Assembly (NCBI RefSeq): GCF_007954505.1
Contig: NZ_CP042412.1
Coordinates: 1,116,001 to 1,180,000 of the forward strand
From: Microbacterium sp. CBA3102
GTDB taxonomy: Bacteria > Actinomycetota > Actinomycetes > Actinomycetales > Microbacteriaceae
Length of the DNA: 64,000 bases
Direction of reading: 5' to 3'
Shown here: one piece after another, positions 24,993 through 35,245 of the stretch
How the letters are laid out: each line of letters begins with the position of its first letter
Position numbering within the stretch: the stretch's first letter is position 1
Program-made: the position numbers and the translations under genes
Notes under the pieces: model-generated
What the model saw: only the letters and a program-made list of their open reading frames with translations
What the model was told of the DNA's origin: nothing
Database searches by the model: none

Positions 24993-25754
24993 CTACGGGA
25001 ACAGGCGGCGGAGCAGCGGAAGATCGTCGTCGCTCAACGCCTGGGTGATCACGGCTGCGGTCTCCGGGTGCATGTCCTTCTCGAGGCGCTTCCAGAGCCA
25101 CCGGGCGGCACCCAGATCTGCCGTGGCGACAGCGGTCGAGAACGCCGCCACGCCGTCGTAGTAGGGGATGGTGGAGGAGCCGGGCTCGGCGTTGTACGGC
25201 CCGTAGATGTCAACGAACGGAAGCGTCGGATCCGGGCGCAGGTAGAGGGTGTCGCCCGGGCTGATCGGCTCGTTGCCGCGCACGTGGTTGAAGCTGGAGA
25301 CCGTGACGTAGTCGACGCAGAATCGCTCGCCGATCGCGATGAGGCTGTCGCCGGCCTGCACCTCGTAGGAGAAGATCTCGCCGGCCGCATCCAGCGTGAC
25401 GGGTCCGCTCGCCAGCTCCGACGCGCCCATCTCGACGAGCTCGCCCAGGAGCTTGGCGTGCATCGGAGAGCCGTCGTCCCGGTAGATGTTGATGAGCGCG
25501 TTGGTGGTGCAGTCACCGGGACCACCGGCGGGAACGCTGATGCCGTCGCCCAGGTCGACGAGTCCGCCCTGCTCGGTCTTCTCCGCGCGACTCGTCGGGG
25601 CCGTGGAGGGCTCGGCGGCGAAGCGCTCCGACACCCACGAGCCCGCGTCGACGACAGCCGGCGCGGCGCCGATCACGGCGGGAGCCGCTACGGCGACCAA
25701 CCCCGCGATGGCGACGACGACGACCGCGGTCGTGATCTTGGTGGTGCGCTGCAT
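24993..25754 (-). CDS. Secreted or membrane-anchored LysM peptidoglycan-binding protein
   Basis: Encodes 253 aa from the ATG at 25754. An N-terminal hydrophobic segment (ITTAVVVVAIAGLVAVAAPA) acts as signal or anchor. A LysM domain lies near residues 128-175: YEVQAGDSLIAIGERFCVDY, NHVRGNEPISPGDTLYLRP. Such modules bind peptidoglycan or chitin-like glycans. The C-terminal ~70 residues (LGAARWLWKRLEKDMHPETA) are helical and not recognised. The open frame extends far upstream, antisense to the DUF11 gene, but that part is an artefact of codon bias. Confidence 0.85.
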   Translation of the reverse strand: MQRTTKITTAVVVVAIAGLVAVAAPAVIGAAPAVVDAGSWVSERFAAEPSTAPTSRAEKTEQGGLVDLGDGISVPAGGPGDCTTNALINIYRDDGSPMHAKLLGELVEMGASELASGPVTLDAAGEIFSYEVQAGDSLIAIGERFCVDYVTVSSFNHVRGNEPISPGDTLYLRPDPTLPFVDIYGPYNAEPGSSTIPYYDGVAAFSTAVATADLGAARWLWKRLEKDMHPETAAVITQALSDDDLPLLRRLFP

Positions 25755-26000
25755 CCCGACAGCATGGCATCCCTCCCCGCCGGAACGCGAGAGCCCGTGC
25801 GGAGGGAGCATGCCGTGCGCGGGGTGAAAAGGCGGGGTGAATTCTCCGCGATCGGCCGGAGCGGTCGTCGGGGGGCGGGCAGTCTGGCGGATGGCCCGAG
25901 CCGAGTTCGCCATGTCTGGATGGTGCTCGGCGGTCGCCTGAGGGGGCGGGGTTTCCGTGTGCGAACGCGCACCGGGGAAGCGATGAATGGGGAGTCTGTC

Positions 26001-29000
26001 ATGGGGTTTCGTGTTGCCCGCAAGGACCACACAGCCGATGGCCTTCCGTCCGAGCGGCACAGCCGCTGGCGGGGCCGCGCGAAGAAGCTGATCGGAGGCG
26101 CCCTGAGCACGGCGCTGGTCGCCTCGTCGATGGTGTTCATCGGAGGCACGCTCACGGCGGCTCCCGCGATCGCGGCTGACCCGTTCCTCTGCACGCCGGG
26201 CGCCGTGTACGTGCAGAGCACGACCGAGGTGCGCGAGTTCATCGTGGACGAGCAGGGCGGCACACCGGGAAACGGCGGCACGCTCGGTTCCACCACCCTC
26301 GGCGTCGACCACTCCAACAATGCCCTCGGCATCTCCTCCAGCGGCCGCTACGCCTACACGGTCACCAATGCGGCCGGATCCAAGGTGCTGGCCAAGCATG
26401 ACCGCGTGACCGACTCCACGAGCCGCACCACGTTCACGCTCAACTCCTCCGTGCTCCGAGGTGCCGTCCACCCGGTGACCGGCGTCTACTACTTCGCCAG
26501 CGGTACCGTCAGCGGCGCCATCAACCTCTACGCCTGGAACGAGAGCGTCACTCCGCAGGCCTACGTGCAGGTCGGCACGCTCCGCCCCACCGCCGGCAGC
26601 AGCGCGTTCGGCGCCAACGGCGACATGGCCTTCAGCGCCTCGGGCCAGCTCGTGCTCGTGGCCGACAATGTCATCTACTCGTCTGACCTTCCCACCTCGC
26701 TCGCGCCGAGCACCGCGACCATCGAGGCCAAGCAGGTCCACAACATGGGCGACGGGGTGCAGGGCAACGGCATCGCGTTCGGAAACCTCGGCCACATCTT
26801 CGTGTCGGTCTCCGGAGGCGGAAACCGCATCATCGAGGTCGACCTCCCCCGCGGGGTGACCGTCAACACCACCTCGATCGGAACCTTCGGGCCGACCGAC
26901 ATGGCCAGCTGCACCTTCCCGAACACCCTCACGCTGAAGAAGGACCTCCCCGAGGGGCGTCACGCCGCCACCGACCAGTTCGCCCTGCGTGTGCAGTCGC
27001 CGGCCGGCTATCAGGTCGCGCAGACGGACGCGACCACCCGCGGAGAGGCCACGGGGCTGCAGCCGGACTACGCCGGACCGGTGTTCACCAACCAGGGCGA
27101 CACCTTCCGCCTCTCCGAGTCCGCATCCGGAACCACGGACAGCACCCGGTACGCCGAATCGCTCGACTGCGTGCAGGTCGAATCCGACGGCTCCACGTCT
27201 CCGGTCGCCGTGACCGCAGACGGCCGCGTCGTCCAGCCCGCCGGTGCGCTCGGCACCGACGTCACCTGCACGTTCACGAACGTACGTCTCGCACCCGACC
27301 TGGCGCTGCGCAAGACCTCCGACCCGGCCGACGGCGTCGCCGTGCAGGCGGGTCAGCGCATCACGTACACCGTCGAGGCGGAGAACACGGGCAACACGAT
27401 CCTCGACCCCGTCCGCGTGAGCGACGACCTGTCCGGCGTGCTCGCGTTCGCCGAGTATCAGGGAGACGTCGCCACGGAGCTCGACGGCTCCCCCGTCGCA
27501 TCCGGCGCCGCAACCATCACCGGTGACGACCTCGCCTGGACCGGCGCGCTCGAGCCCGGTCAGGTGCTCACCATCACGTATTCGGTGATCGTCGACGCCG
27601 ATGTCGAAGGAGAGCGGATCGCCAACAGCGTCACCGCCTCCGGTACCCCTCCCGGCGGCTTGCCCCCGGTCGATCCTCCCGCGGTCACGACCGAGCACCC
27701 CGTGGCGGGCTACACCGTCGCCAAGAGCTCCAGTCCCGCTGCCGGCACCGTCGTGGAGCCGGGGCAGACCATCGAGTACACGGTGACCGGCACCAACACC
27801 GGTGCCACGGTGCTGAGTCCGGCCTCCCTCTCCGACGACCTGTCGGCCGTGTTCGCACACGCCGCCTACAACTCCGACGTCGCCACCGAGATCGACGGCG
27901 CACCCGTCGCCGCGGGCGCAGCGACCATCACGGGCGACGACCTCGCCTGGACCGGCACGCTCCAGCCCGGACAGACCGTGACGATCACGTACTCCGTGAC
28001 CGTGGAGGCCGACACCTCGGGTGAGATCCTGAAGAACACCGTCAGCGGCACCGCGACGCCAACGACTCCGGACCCGAGTGACCCCGACGGACCGCAGGTG
28101 CCGGGCGAACCCATCGTCCCGCCCACGGTCACCACCGAGCACCCGGTGATCGGTTCGGGCTTCACGATCAGCAAGTCCGCCGACCCCGCCTCGGGCACCG
28201 CCGTCTCGGCCGGCGACACCGTGACCTACACGATCACCGGAACCAACACGGGTGACACCGACCTCGATCCGGCCCGGATCGTCGACGACCTGTCGGGTGT
28301 GCTCGATGACGCCGGCTACAACGACGACGTGACCGCCGACCGCGGCTCCGTCACCGTCAGCGGCGACACGCTCACCTGGACGGGCGATGTGCCCCGCGGC
28401 GAGTCCGTCACCATCCGCTACTCGGTGACCATCGATGCCGGAGTCCAGAAGGCGCTGCTGAACAACGTCGCCAGTGGCACGGCCACACCGCGGATCCCGG
28501 TCGACCCGGCCGACCCCGACGGTCCCACGACCCCGGGGACCCCGATCGTCCCGCCGCCCGCGGAGACGAACCACCCGGTCGTCGACACCGGCCTCGAGGT
28601 GACGAAGTCCGCGGACCCCGTCTCCGGCACCGCCGTGCGCGCGGGCGACACGATCACGTACACGATCTCCGGCGTCAACACGGGTAACGCGACCCTCGAC
28701 CCCGCGTCCATCGTCGACGACCTGTCCGCCGTGCTCGCCCACGCTCAGTACGGCGGCGACGCGAGCGCATCGACCGGAGCCGTCGAGCTCGACGGCACGA
28801 CGCTCACCTGGACCGGGGCACTCGCTCCCGGCGCCAGGGTCGACATCACCTACACGGTGACGGTCGACGCCGACGCGACCGGCGTGCTGCTGCGCAACAC
28901 CGTCACGGGCGAGGGGAACCCCCTCATCCCGGCCGACCCGACCGACCCGGACAGCCCCACCACGCCCGGTACCCCGGTCACGACGCCGCCGTCGACGACG

Positions 29001-31199
29001 GAGCACCCGGTCGCCACCCCCGGCTTCACGGTCGCGAAGTCCGCCGACCCCGCATCGGGGACGCGTGTCGATCCCGGCAGCGTGATCACCTACACCGTCA
29101 CGGGCACGAACACGGGTGACACCGTGCTCGACCCTGCATCGATCGCCGATGATCTGCGCGGCGCGCTTGCTCATGCCTCGTACAACGACGACGTGACCGC
29201 CACCCGCGGCGACGTCAGCGTGGTGGACGCCGCCCTCGACTGGAGCGGTGTGCTGCTCCCGGGCCAGGACGTCGTCATCACCTATTCCGTGACGGTCGAC
29301 CCGACCGCCGGGGGTGAGACGATCGCGAACACGGCCACGGGCACGGCGACGCCACTCATCCCGACGGACCCGAGCGACCCGGACAGCCCCACCACGCCGG
29401 GCACGCCGATCACGCCGCCGCCGGCGACGACGGAGCACCCGGTCAACGAGCCCGGCTTCACCTTCGCCAAGACCGCCGACCCGGCTGCGGGCACAGCCGT
29501 GGATCCCGGTGATGTGCTGACCTACACGCTGACGGCCGTCAACACCGGTCAGACGGTGCTCGACCCGGTCGAGATCACGGATGACCTCTCGAAGGTGCTG
29601 CCGTACGCCTCGTACAACGACGACGCCGTGGCCGTGATCGGCGGGCTGCCCTCCGGTGCGGTGGCGGTCGACGGCGCGGAGCTCGACTGGTCCGGTGCGC
29701 TCGCCGTCGGTCAGACCGTGGTCATCACGTACTCGGTGACGGTCGGAGCCGACGGAGTGGGATCCGTGCTCGAGAACAGTGCGAGCGCGACGGCGACCCC
29801 GCCCGGAGGATCCGTCATCACCCCGCCGCCCGGCACCACGACGAACGCCGTGAACGTCCCCGGATTCTCGGTGTCGAAGAGCGCCGACCCGGTGGCGGGC
29901 ACGGCGGTCGACCCCGGCAGCGTCATCACCTACACGGTGACCGGCGTGAACACCGGTGAGACGGTCCTCGATCCGGTCGCGATCGTGGACGACCTCTCCG
30001 GCGTCCTCGCCCACGCCGACTACAACGACGACGCGGCCGCCCTGATCGGCACGACCGCCTCGACCGCCCCGGTGGTCTCCGGCGACAGCCTGTCGTGGAC
30101 GGGAGCCCTCCCGGTCGGCGAGACCGTCACGATCACGTACTCCGTGACCGTGCAGGCGGATGCCGGGGGAGCGATCCTCGAGAACTCGGCTTCGGGATCG
30201 GCGACCCCGCCCGGCGGTGTGCCTCCGATCGAGACGCCGCCGGCGACGACGGAGCACCCGGTCAACGAGCCCGGCTTCGAGCTCCGCAAGTCGGCAGACC
30301 CCGCGTCGGGAACCCGCGTCGATCCCGGCAGCGTCATCACCTACACGGTGACCGGCGTGAACACCGGAGAGACCGCGCTGGCGCCGGTGAGCATCAGCGA
30401 CGACCTCTCGGGGGTCCTCGCCCACGCCGTCTACAACGACGACGCGACGGCGACCGTGATCGACGGATCCGCACCCGCTCCGGTCGTGGACGGTGACGAG
30501 CTCACCTGGGCGGGCGCGCTCGCGGTCGGTCAGCGCGTCACCATCACGTACTCGGTGACCGTGAACGGCGACGCAGGTGGTGCGACGATCGCGAACACGG
30601 TCGCGGGAACCGCCACCCCGCCCGGTGGCGGGGAGCTCACGCCGCCTCCGGTGACGACCGAGAACCCGGTCGGTACCCCGGGCTTCACGTTCGTCAAGAC
30701 GGCCGATCCCGGTTCGGAGAAGGCCGTGGCCGCGGGAAGCGTGGTCACCTACCGGCTCGTCGGCACCAACACGGGGGAGACCGGGCTGGATGACGTCGTG
30801 ATCACGGATGACCTCTCCCGAGTGCTGCGGCATGCCGACCTCCGACCCGGTGCGACCGCCGTCGTGGGCGACCGCGCGGTCGCGGCTCCCGCGGTGGACG
30901 GGAACCAGCTGCGTTGGAGCGGCAGCCTCGCCCAGGGTGAGAGCATCACGATCACGTACTCCGTGATCGTGCACGCCGACGCGGCAGGCGCGAAGCTGCA
31001 CAACGTGGCTGTGGGGACGGCCACTCCTCCCGGCGGTGAGACGATCACGCCGCCGACGAGTTCGACCGATAACCCGGTGCTGACGCCGCTCGCGCTCACC
31101 GGCGGAATCCTGGCCCCGTGGGTGCTGGCTCTGGCGATCGCTCTGCTGCTCGGCGGTGCCGTGCTGCTGATCGTGCGCCGACGCCGCTCGCAGGCCTGA
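26001..31199 (+). CDS. Giant DUF11-repeat surface protein with LALTG sorting signal
   Basis: Encodes 1732 aa. A long signal peptide (KKLIGGALSTALVASSMVFI, cleavage after AAPAIAA) leads to a beta-propeller-like domain (~60-300; GDGVQGNGIAFGNLGHIFVS). A linker domain follows, then nine DUF11-type repeats of ~130-150 aa. Each begins like FTVAKSADPASGTRVDPG and contains VITYTVTGTNTGDT and an ITYSVTV strand; spacers are rich in Pro/Thr/Asp. The C-terminus is LALTGG, a hydrophobic segment (ILAPWVLALAIALLLGGAVL) and RRRR, as for class E sortase (LAxTG) anchoring. ATG 26001 has GGGGAG six bases upstream; ATG 25983 is possible. Probably a long adhesive or spacer stalk. No sortase gene is in the window. 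Confidence 0.9.
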   Translation: MGFRVARKDHTADGLPSERHSRWRGRAKKLIGGALSTALVASSMVFIGGTLTAAPAIAADPFLCTPGAVYVQSTTEVREFIVDEQGGTPGNGGTLGSTTLGVDHSNNALGISSSGRYAYTVTNAAGSKVLAKHDRVTDSTSRTTFTLNSSVLRGAVHPVTGVYYFASGTVSGAINLYAWNESVTPQAYVQVGTLRPTAGSSAFGANGDMAFSASGQLVLVADNVIYSSDLPTSLAPSTATIEAKQVHNMGDGVQGNGIAFGNLGHIFVSVSGGGNRIIEVDLPRGVTVNTTSIGTFGPTDMASCTFPNTLTLKKDLPEGRHAATDQFALRVQSPAGYQVAQTDATTRGEATGLQPDYAGPVFTNQGDTFRLSESASGTTDSTRYAESLDCVQVESDGSTSPVAVTADGRVVQPAGALGTDVTCTFTNVRLAPDLALRKTSDPADGVAVQAGQRITYTVEAENTGNTILDPVRVSDDLSGVLAFAEYQGDVATELDGSPVASGAATITGDDLAWTGALEPGQVLTITYSVIVDADVEGERIANSVTASGTPPGGLPPVDPPAVTTEHPVAGYTVAKSSSPAAGTVVEPGQTIEYTVTGTNTGATVLSPASLSDDLSAVFAHAAYNSDVATEIDGAPVAAGAATITGDDLAWTGTLQPGQTVTITYSVTVEADTSGEILKNTVSGTATPTTPDPSDPDGPQVPGEPIVPPTVTTEHPVIGSGFTISKSADPASGTAVSAGDTVTYTITGTNTGDTDLDPARIVDDLSGVLDDAGYNDDVTADRGSVTVSGDTLTWTGDVPRGESVTIRYSVTIDAGVQKALLNNVASGTATPRIPVDPADPDGPTTPGTPIVPPPAETNHPVVDTGLEVTKSADPVSGTAVRAGDTITYTISGVNTGNATLDPASIVDDLSAVLAHAQYGGDASASTGAVELDGTTLTWTGALAPGARVDITYTVTVDADATGVLLRNTVTGEGNPLIPADPTDPDSPTTPGTPVTTPPSTTEHPVATPGFTVAKSADPASGTRVDPGSVITYTVTGTNTGDTVLDPASIADDLRGALAHASYNDDVTATRGDVSVVDAALDWSGVLLPGQDVVITYSVTVDPTAGGETIANTATGTATPLIPTDPSDPDSPTTPGTPITPPPATTEHPVNEPGFTFAKTADPAAGTAVDPGDVLTYTLTAVNTGQTVLDPVEITDDLSKVLPYASYNDDAVAVIGGLPSGAVAVDGAELDWSGALAVGQTVVITYSVTVGADGVGSVLENSASATATPPGGSVITPPPGTTTNAVNVPGFSVSKSADPVAGTAVDPGSVITYTVTGVNTGETVLDPVAIVDDLSGVLAHADYNDDAAALIGTTASTAPVVSGDSLSWTGALPVGETVTITYSVTVQADAGGAILENSASGSATPPGGVPPIETPPATTEHPVNEPGFELRKSADPASGTRVDPGSVITYTVTGVNTGETALAPVSISDDLSGVLAHAVYNDDATATVIDGSAPAPVVDGDELTWAGALAVGQRVTITYSVTVNGDAGGATIANTVAGTATPPGGGELTPPPVTTENPVGTPGFTFVKTADPGSEKAVAAGSVVTYRLVGTNTGETGLDDVVITDDLSRVLRHADLRPGATAVVGDRAVAAPAVDGNQLRWSGSLAQGESITITYSVIVHADAAGAKLHNVAVGTATPPGGETITPPTSSTDNPVLTPLALTGGILAPWVLALAIALLLGGAVLLIVRRRRSQA

Positions 31200-31212
31200 C
31201 GCTCGTCGGGAG

Positions 31213-31245
31213 GGCCCCGTCTGTCGTGATGCGACGGGCGGGGCC
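31213..31245. terminator. Terminator after DUF11 surface protein
   Basis: GGCCCCG (31213-31219) pairs with CGGGGCC (31239-31245); the interior CTGTCG/CGACGG extends the stem. It lies 14 bp after the surface-protein stop and before the end of the convergent regulator gene at 31284. Confidence 0.75.
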
Positions 31246-31283
31246 TTCGGCGTGTGCAGTCGGCGGGTGGTTGGCGACGGCGC

Positions 31284-33799
31284 TCAGTCGGGCAGGAGGC
31301 CGTGACGGGCCGCCTGCTCCAACGCCTCGGAGCGATTGCCGGCGTCGAGCTTGCGGTAGATGCTGCGGAGCTGGGTCTTGAGGGTGTTCTGCGAGACGCG
31401 CAGATCAGCGGCGATCGTCGGCAGCGGCGCACCGGATGTCAGCGCGTGCAGCACCACCTGCTCACGGGGGGTCAGGCGAGGGCGGCTCGCGAAGGACGGC
31501 AGAGCGGATCGCCGGGGGAAGGTGGCGCGACCGGTCGGATCGAGGTCGGCGCGGACCGCACCGAAGTCCTCCGCGCCCAGAAGCACGAGCGGAGTGGTGA
31601 GGCCACGGTCCGCGAGCTGCGCGCTCAACGTCGCGCTCGACGGCTGCGCGGCGGCCGGGGACACCCGGCGCAGGGCGGCGCTGTGCACCGCCAGCGCTTC
31701 GGCGCGTTCTCGGGCCGTGGAGGGACGCAGGCGGGTCTGTCCCAGGAGTCGGACCACGTCAGCGGCCGCGCCGTCGATGAGAGCCAGACGTGCTCGCTTC
31801 ACGACGGTGCCGAAACGATCGGACCCGGCATCGCGCTGGACGATGCTCTTCGCGGTGCCGACGTCGCCGAGGGCGAGGTGCAGCAGCACCCGCGGCCGGG
31901 AGAGCGCGTGGCGCACGTGGGCGGCGCTCGCCTCCCTCCCTCGGAGGCGCGCGAAAGACTCGAGGCGCTCCAGGCCCCCTGCTGCATCTCCCTCGTGCAG
32001 GGCGATCCACGCCTCCACGGAGGCCATCGTCGTCCAGTGCTCGCTCGTCGCTCGGTATGGCTCGAAGAAGCGGATGTGCTGCTTCGCCGCCGGGAGGTCG
32101 CCGTCCTCCACCGCGAGCATCGCACCGGCGATCCGGTAGAACGTGCTCTGGTAGCTGTCCAGGAGCTCCGGGTCCCACTCGCCGTCGCGCACGAGGGAGA
32201 AGTAGTGCCGCGCTTCGGGCAGGTCGCCGTTCAGGGCGTGGACACCCGCGAGGAGGCAGATGCCGTGGAAGCCGTTCGTGCTCCCGTGCGCCGCGGCGAG
32301 CGCCGTGGCCCGCTCCCAGACCTCGATGGCTTCGTCCAGCTGTCCGCCGTAGTACAGGGAGATGCCGATGTGCGTGCACATGAGTGGCACATCGCGGGCG
32401 TACTGCTGCCATTGCGATCCGGTGTCTCCTGGAACAGCGCCAGGGCTCGCGCGGCCATCTGGGCGGCCGGCTCCGGCCGCCCGATGGCACGCAGGGAGGC
32501 GCTCTCCGCCGCCCAGATGAAGATCCGCTCCGTGGCTGACAGGGTGGGCCGACGGGAGTTCGCCGCAGCCACCGCCATGCGCAGCAGTTGGAGCCCCCGC
32601 TGGCGTCGGAGCCTGCTGGGTTTGAGGCTCATCCCCAGCAGCATGGCCACGAGCGGCTCCTGCTTGAGTCGTGCCACAGGGACGTCGGCGAGCAGCTCCG
32701 CGACCGCGCGCCGATCGCGGTGGAGCAGGCGATTCCACCCGGACATCGTGACGTGTTTCGCGAGCCGTAGATCGTCGTCCTCCAGGGCGAGTCGCAGCCC
32801 TTCGAGGGGCATGTCGCGGCGAATCGCCCCTTCTGCCGCGAGGCGTCGGAGGTGCGCGACTTCGCCGGGGAAGGATCGGCGCAGCTCACGGCGCAGCATG
32901 CCGCGCGTCAGCGGGGTGAGGGCGAAGGTGTCGCGTCCATCGTCCGACCACCGACCGAAGCCGAACGTCTCGGCCTGGTCGAGGGCTTTCGCGATGTCGG
33001 GGTCACGCGTGAGTGCGACGGCCAAGGGGAGATCGACCGAATCGGTCACGCTGATGCGCAACAGTCCCTCGAGGGTCTGCGTGTCGAACGCGCACTCGGC
33101 GAGCCGGTCCTGCAGATAGTCCTCGATCACGGTCGTCGCAGCGCGAAGCGACTCGGCATCCGCTCCGGCTCCGCGGAGGGCCAGCGCACGGATGAGCGCG
33201 GGGAAGCCCGCGGTCGCCTCCCGGATCTCGCCGGCCATGTCGTCATCGACCCCGAGCGCGCGAGAGATCTCCTCGGTGTCGAACATGAGGTCCGACGGCG
33301 CGATGACCTTCGTGTCGATCACGAGATCCAGACCCTCGCTGTCGAAGGGGCTGGGGCGATTGGTGGCGACGATCAGCCGCGTGCGCGGGGTGGTGGCGAT
33401 GGCGCGGCACAGGGCGAACACGCCTTCGCGGTCCACGGGGGCCGCGTCGTCGAGTACCACGACCAGAGGACCTTCCGCGTGGCGCAGGCGCGAGGTCACG
33501 GCAGGCCATCCATCCTCCGCGAGGTCGTGTGCGACGTCTGTGCGCGGCAGAGCTCGAAGCAGAGCGCGGGCGAGCGCCGCGCTGGGCGCGGTGGCGGGCG
33601 AGGCGGTGATCCAGACCACGCGCGATGCAGTGGCGGACGCCCACTCCACGAGGGCGGTCGTCTTGCCCGACCCGGACGCGGCACGGATGAGCGTCAGAGG
33701 TGTGTCGGTCTCGAGTGTGGCGGTCAGCCGCGGCCTACTGATCGCGTGCGCCGATACTCGCGGTACATGTCCATCCCCCTGCGCGACAAATGCCGACAC
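31284..33799 (-). pseudogene. MalT/LAL-type LuxR regulator, frameshifted
   Basis: Two overlapping frames together make one ~838-aa LuxR-family regulator. The 5' part (from GTG 33799, GGAGG seven bases upstream) has Walker A AASGSGKTTALVEW and Walker B LVVVLDDAAP of a MalT-like ATPase. The 3' part has TPR-like helices (GTAKSIVQRDAGSDRFGTVV) and a C-terminal HTH (LTPREQVVLHALTSGAPLPT; VSQNTLKTQLRSIYRKLDAG). The frame breaks near 32411-32416, where one base appears missing: ...FQETPDR continues as QWQQYARDVPLM in the other frame. It is either a true inactivating deletion or a sequencing error in a short C run. It faces the DUF11 gene, whose regulation it might have served. Confidence 0.85.
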
Positions 33800-33826
33800 C
33801 CCAACCTCCCCAGGTCCCCGCCTCTA

Positions 33827-33844
33827 CGATATTCCGAAATATCG
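33827..33844. promoter_or_regulatory. Palindrome upstream of LuxR-like gene
   Basis: CGATATT (33827-33833) and AATATCG (33838-33844) form a 7-bp inverted repeat over CCGA, an AT-rich island 28 bp upstream of the regulator start. It may be an operator or part of the promoter. Confidence 0.5.
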
Positions 33845-33889
33845 GTGGGGCACGCTCCCGGGGGACGGTGTCGGCCGCTCGGGTGGAAG

Positions 33890-35245
33890 TCAGCCCATCA
33901 GGAACGAGAGCGACACCCCGACGACGATCGCGACACCCACGTAGATGAGGTTCGGCAGCTGGAATGAGTGGTCGAAGACGAACTTGCCCATCTTCGTCGT
34001 GCCGGTCTGGTCGAACGCCACGGTGGCCACCTGGCTGCCGTTCGCCGGCAGCGTGTAGATCCCCATGGTCGACGGCCACAGCCCCACCAGTAGAGGTGCC
34101 GGAAGCCCGATCGTGATACCGATCGGCACGATCGCGTTGGTCGCGCTCGATTGGCTCGTGGTGAGCATGGCGACCGCGAAGAGTGCCATCGCGAAGAGCA
34201 GCGCGCCGAGGAAGGCCGACGATCCGGAGACCACCGATCCGAGCCCGTCGACGATGAGGGTCTGGTTCGCCGCCACGAACGTGTTGGCGAGCCAGGCGAT
34301 ACCGAACAGGGCGATGGCCCCCACGATGCCGGCGGGGAAGGTCGGCTGCTTGGGGACGTCGGCGGCCTTGACCTTGCAGAACACGAAGACCAGGGCGGCG
34401 ATGATGCCCATCGTGACCTCGATGATGACGGTCACACTGAGTCGGACGGGATCGCCGGCATCGTCGGTCCCGATCACCGGACGCAGATTCTCGAACAGCC
34501 CGAAGAATACGATCACCGCGACGCCTGCGAGGAACAGGGATGCCGAGAGCACGGCCGTCGGCGGGAGCTTGTGCTCGTGCGCGTCCACCGCCGGGGGCTT
34601 GATCTGGTGGTCGGCCAGGCGTCGCTGGAACTCCGGGTCGTCGTCGAGGTCCTTGCCGTGACGCATCATCACGAGCGCGGCGACGAAGAGCCCGGCGATG
34701 GAGGCCGGCCACATGATGAGCAGCAGTCCTCCGAGATCCACGCCCTGCGGCGCGAGCAGGACCACCATCGATGCGGTCGCGGCCGAGACGGGCGAGCACA
34801 GGATGCCGACTTGCGAGGCGACGGCCGAGACCGAGAGGGCGCGTTCGGGGCGGATCTTCTGCTGGTAGGAGACGTCGTAGATCACGGGCAACAGCGGGTA
34901 GAAGATGTTGCCCGTGCCGGCCCCGACGGTGAAGAGGAACGACATGGCCGGGGCGAGGAACACGACCGACTTCGGTTTGCGCCGGATCACTCTGGCCGCG
35001 ACGGACACCATCCAGTCGATACCTCCGGCGGCTTGCATGGTGGAGGCGGCAGTGATCACGGTGATGACGATGAAGACCGCGTCGACCGGGGCGTTGCCCG
35101 GCGCTTCGCCGAACACGAAGATGAGGACGGCGACGCCCACCAGCCCCCAGACGCCGAGACCGATCCCGCTGGTGCGCGTGCCCATGTAGATCGCACCGAC
35201 GACGATGATCAGCTGTGCGAGGAGGATCCACACGTTGTCGTTCAT
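33890..35245 (-). CDS. Dcu family C4-dicarboxylate transporter
   Basis: Encodes 451 aa with about 12 membrane segments. The N-terminus (LLAQLIIVVGAIYMGTRTSG), APGNAPVDAVFIVITVITAA, MQAAGGIDWMV and FLFTVGAGTGNIFYPLLPVI match DcuA/DcuB. That family exchanges aspartate, fumarate, malate or succinate, best known in anaerobic enterobacteria. The N-terminal ATG at 35245 overlaps the peptidase E stop (ATGA); the frame open further upstream is inside that gene. Coupling to an Asp-specific dipeptidase suggests aspartate handling. Confidence 0.9.
   Translation of the reverse strand: MNDNVWILLAQLIIVVGAIYMGTRTSGIGLGVWGLVGVAVLIFVFGEAPGNAPVDAVFIVITVITAASTMQAAGGIDWMVSVAARVIRRKPKSVVFLAPAMSFLFTVGAGTGNIFYPLLPVIYDVSYQQKIRPERALSVSAVASQVGILCSPVSAATASMVVLLAPQGVDLGGLLLIMWPASIAGLFVAALVMMRHGKDLDDDPEFQRRLADHQIKPPAVDAHEHKLPPTAVLSASLFLAGVAVIVFFGLFENLRPVIGTDDAGDPVRLSVTVIIEVTMGIIAALVFVFCKVKAADVPKQPTFPAGIVGAIALFGIAWLANTFVAANQTLIVDGLGSVVSGSSAFLGALLFAMALFAVAMLTTSQSSATNAIVPIGITIGLPAPLLVGLWPSTMGIYTLPANGSQVATVAFDQTGTTKMGKFVFDHSFQLPNLIYVGVAIVVGVSLSFLMG

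Noticed and set aside
24993..31001. A 2002-codon minus-strand open frame opposite the DUF11 gene
   Set aside because: Only its last 253 codons encode the LysM protein. The rest mirrors the repeat codons of the surface-protein gene, a known effect of GC-rich codon use, and has low-complexity R/G/H/V/D composition.
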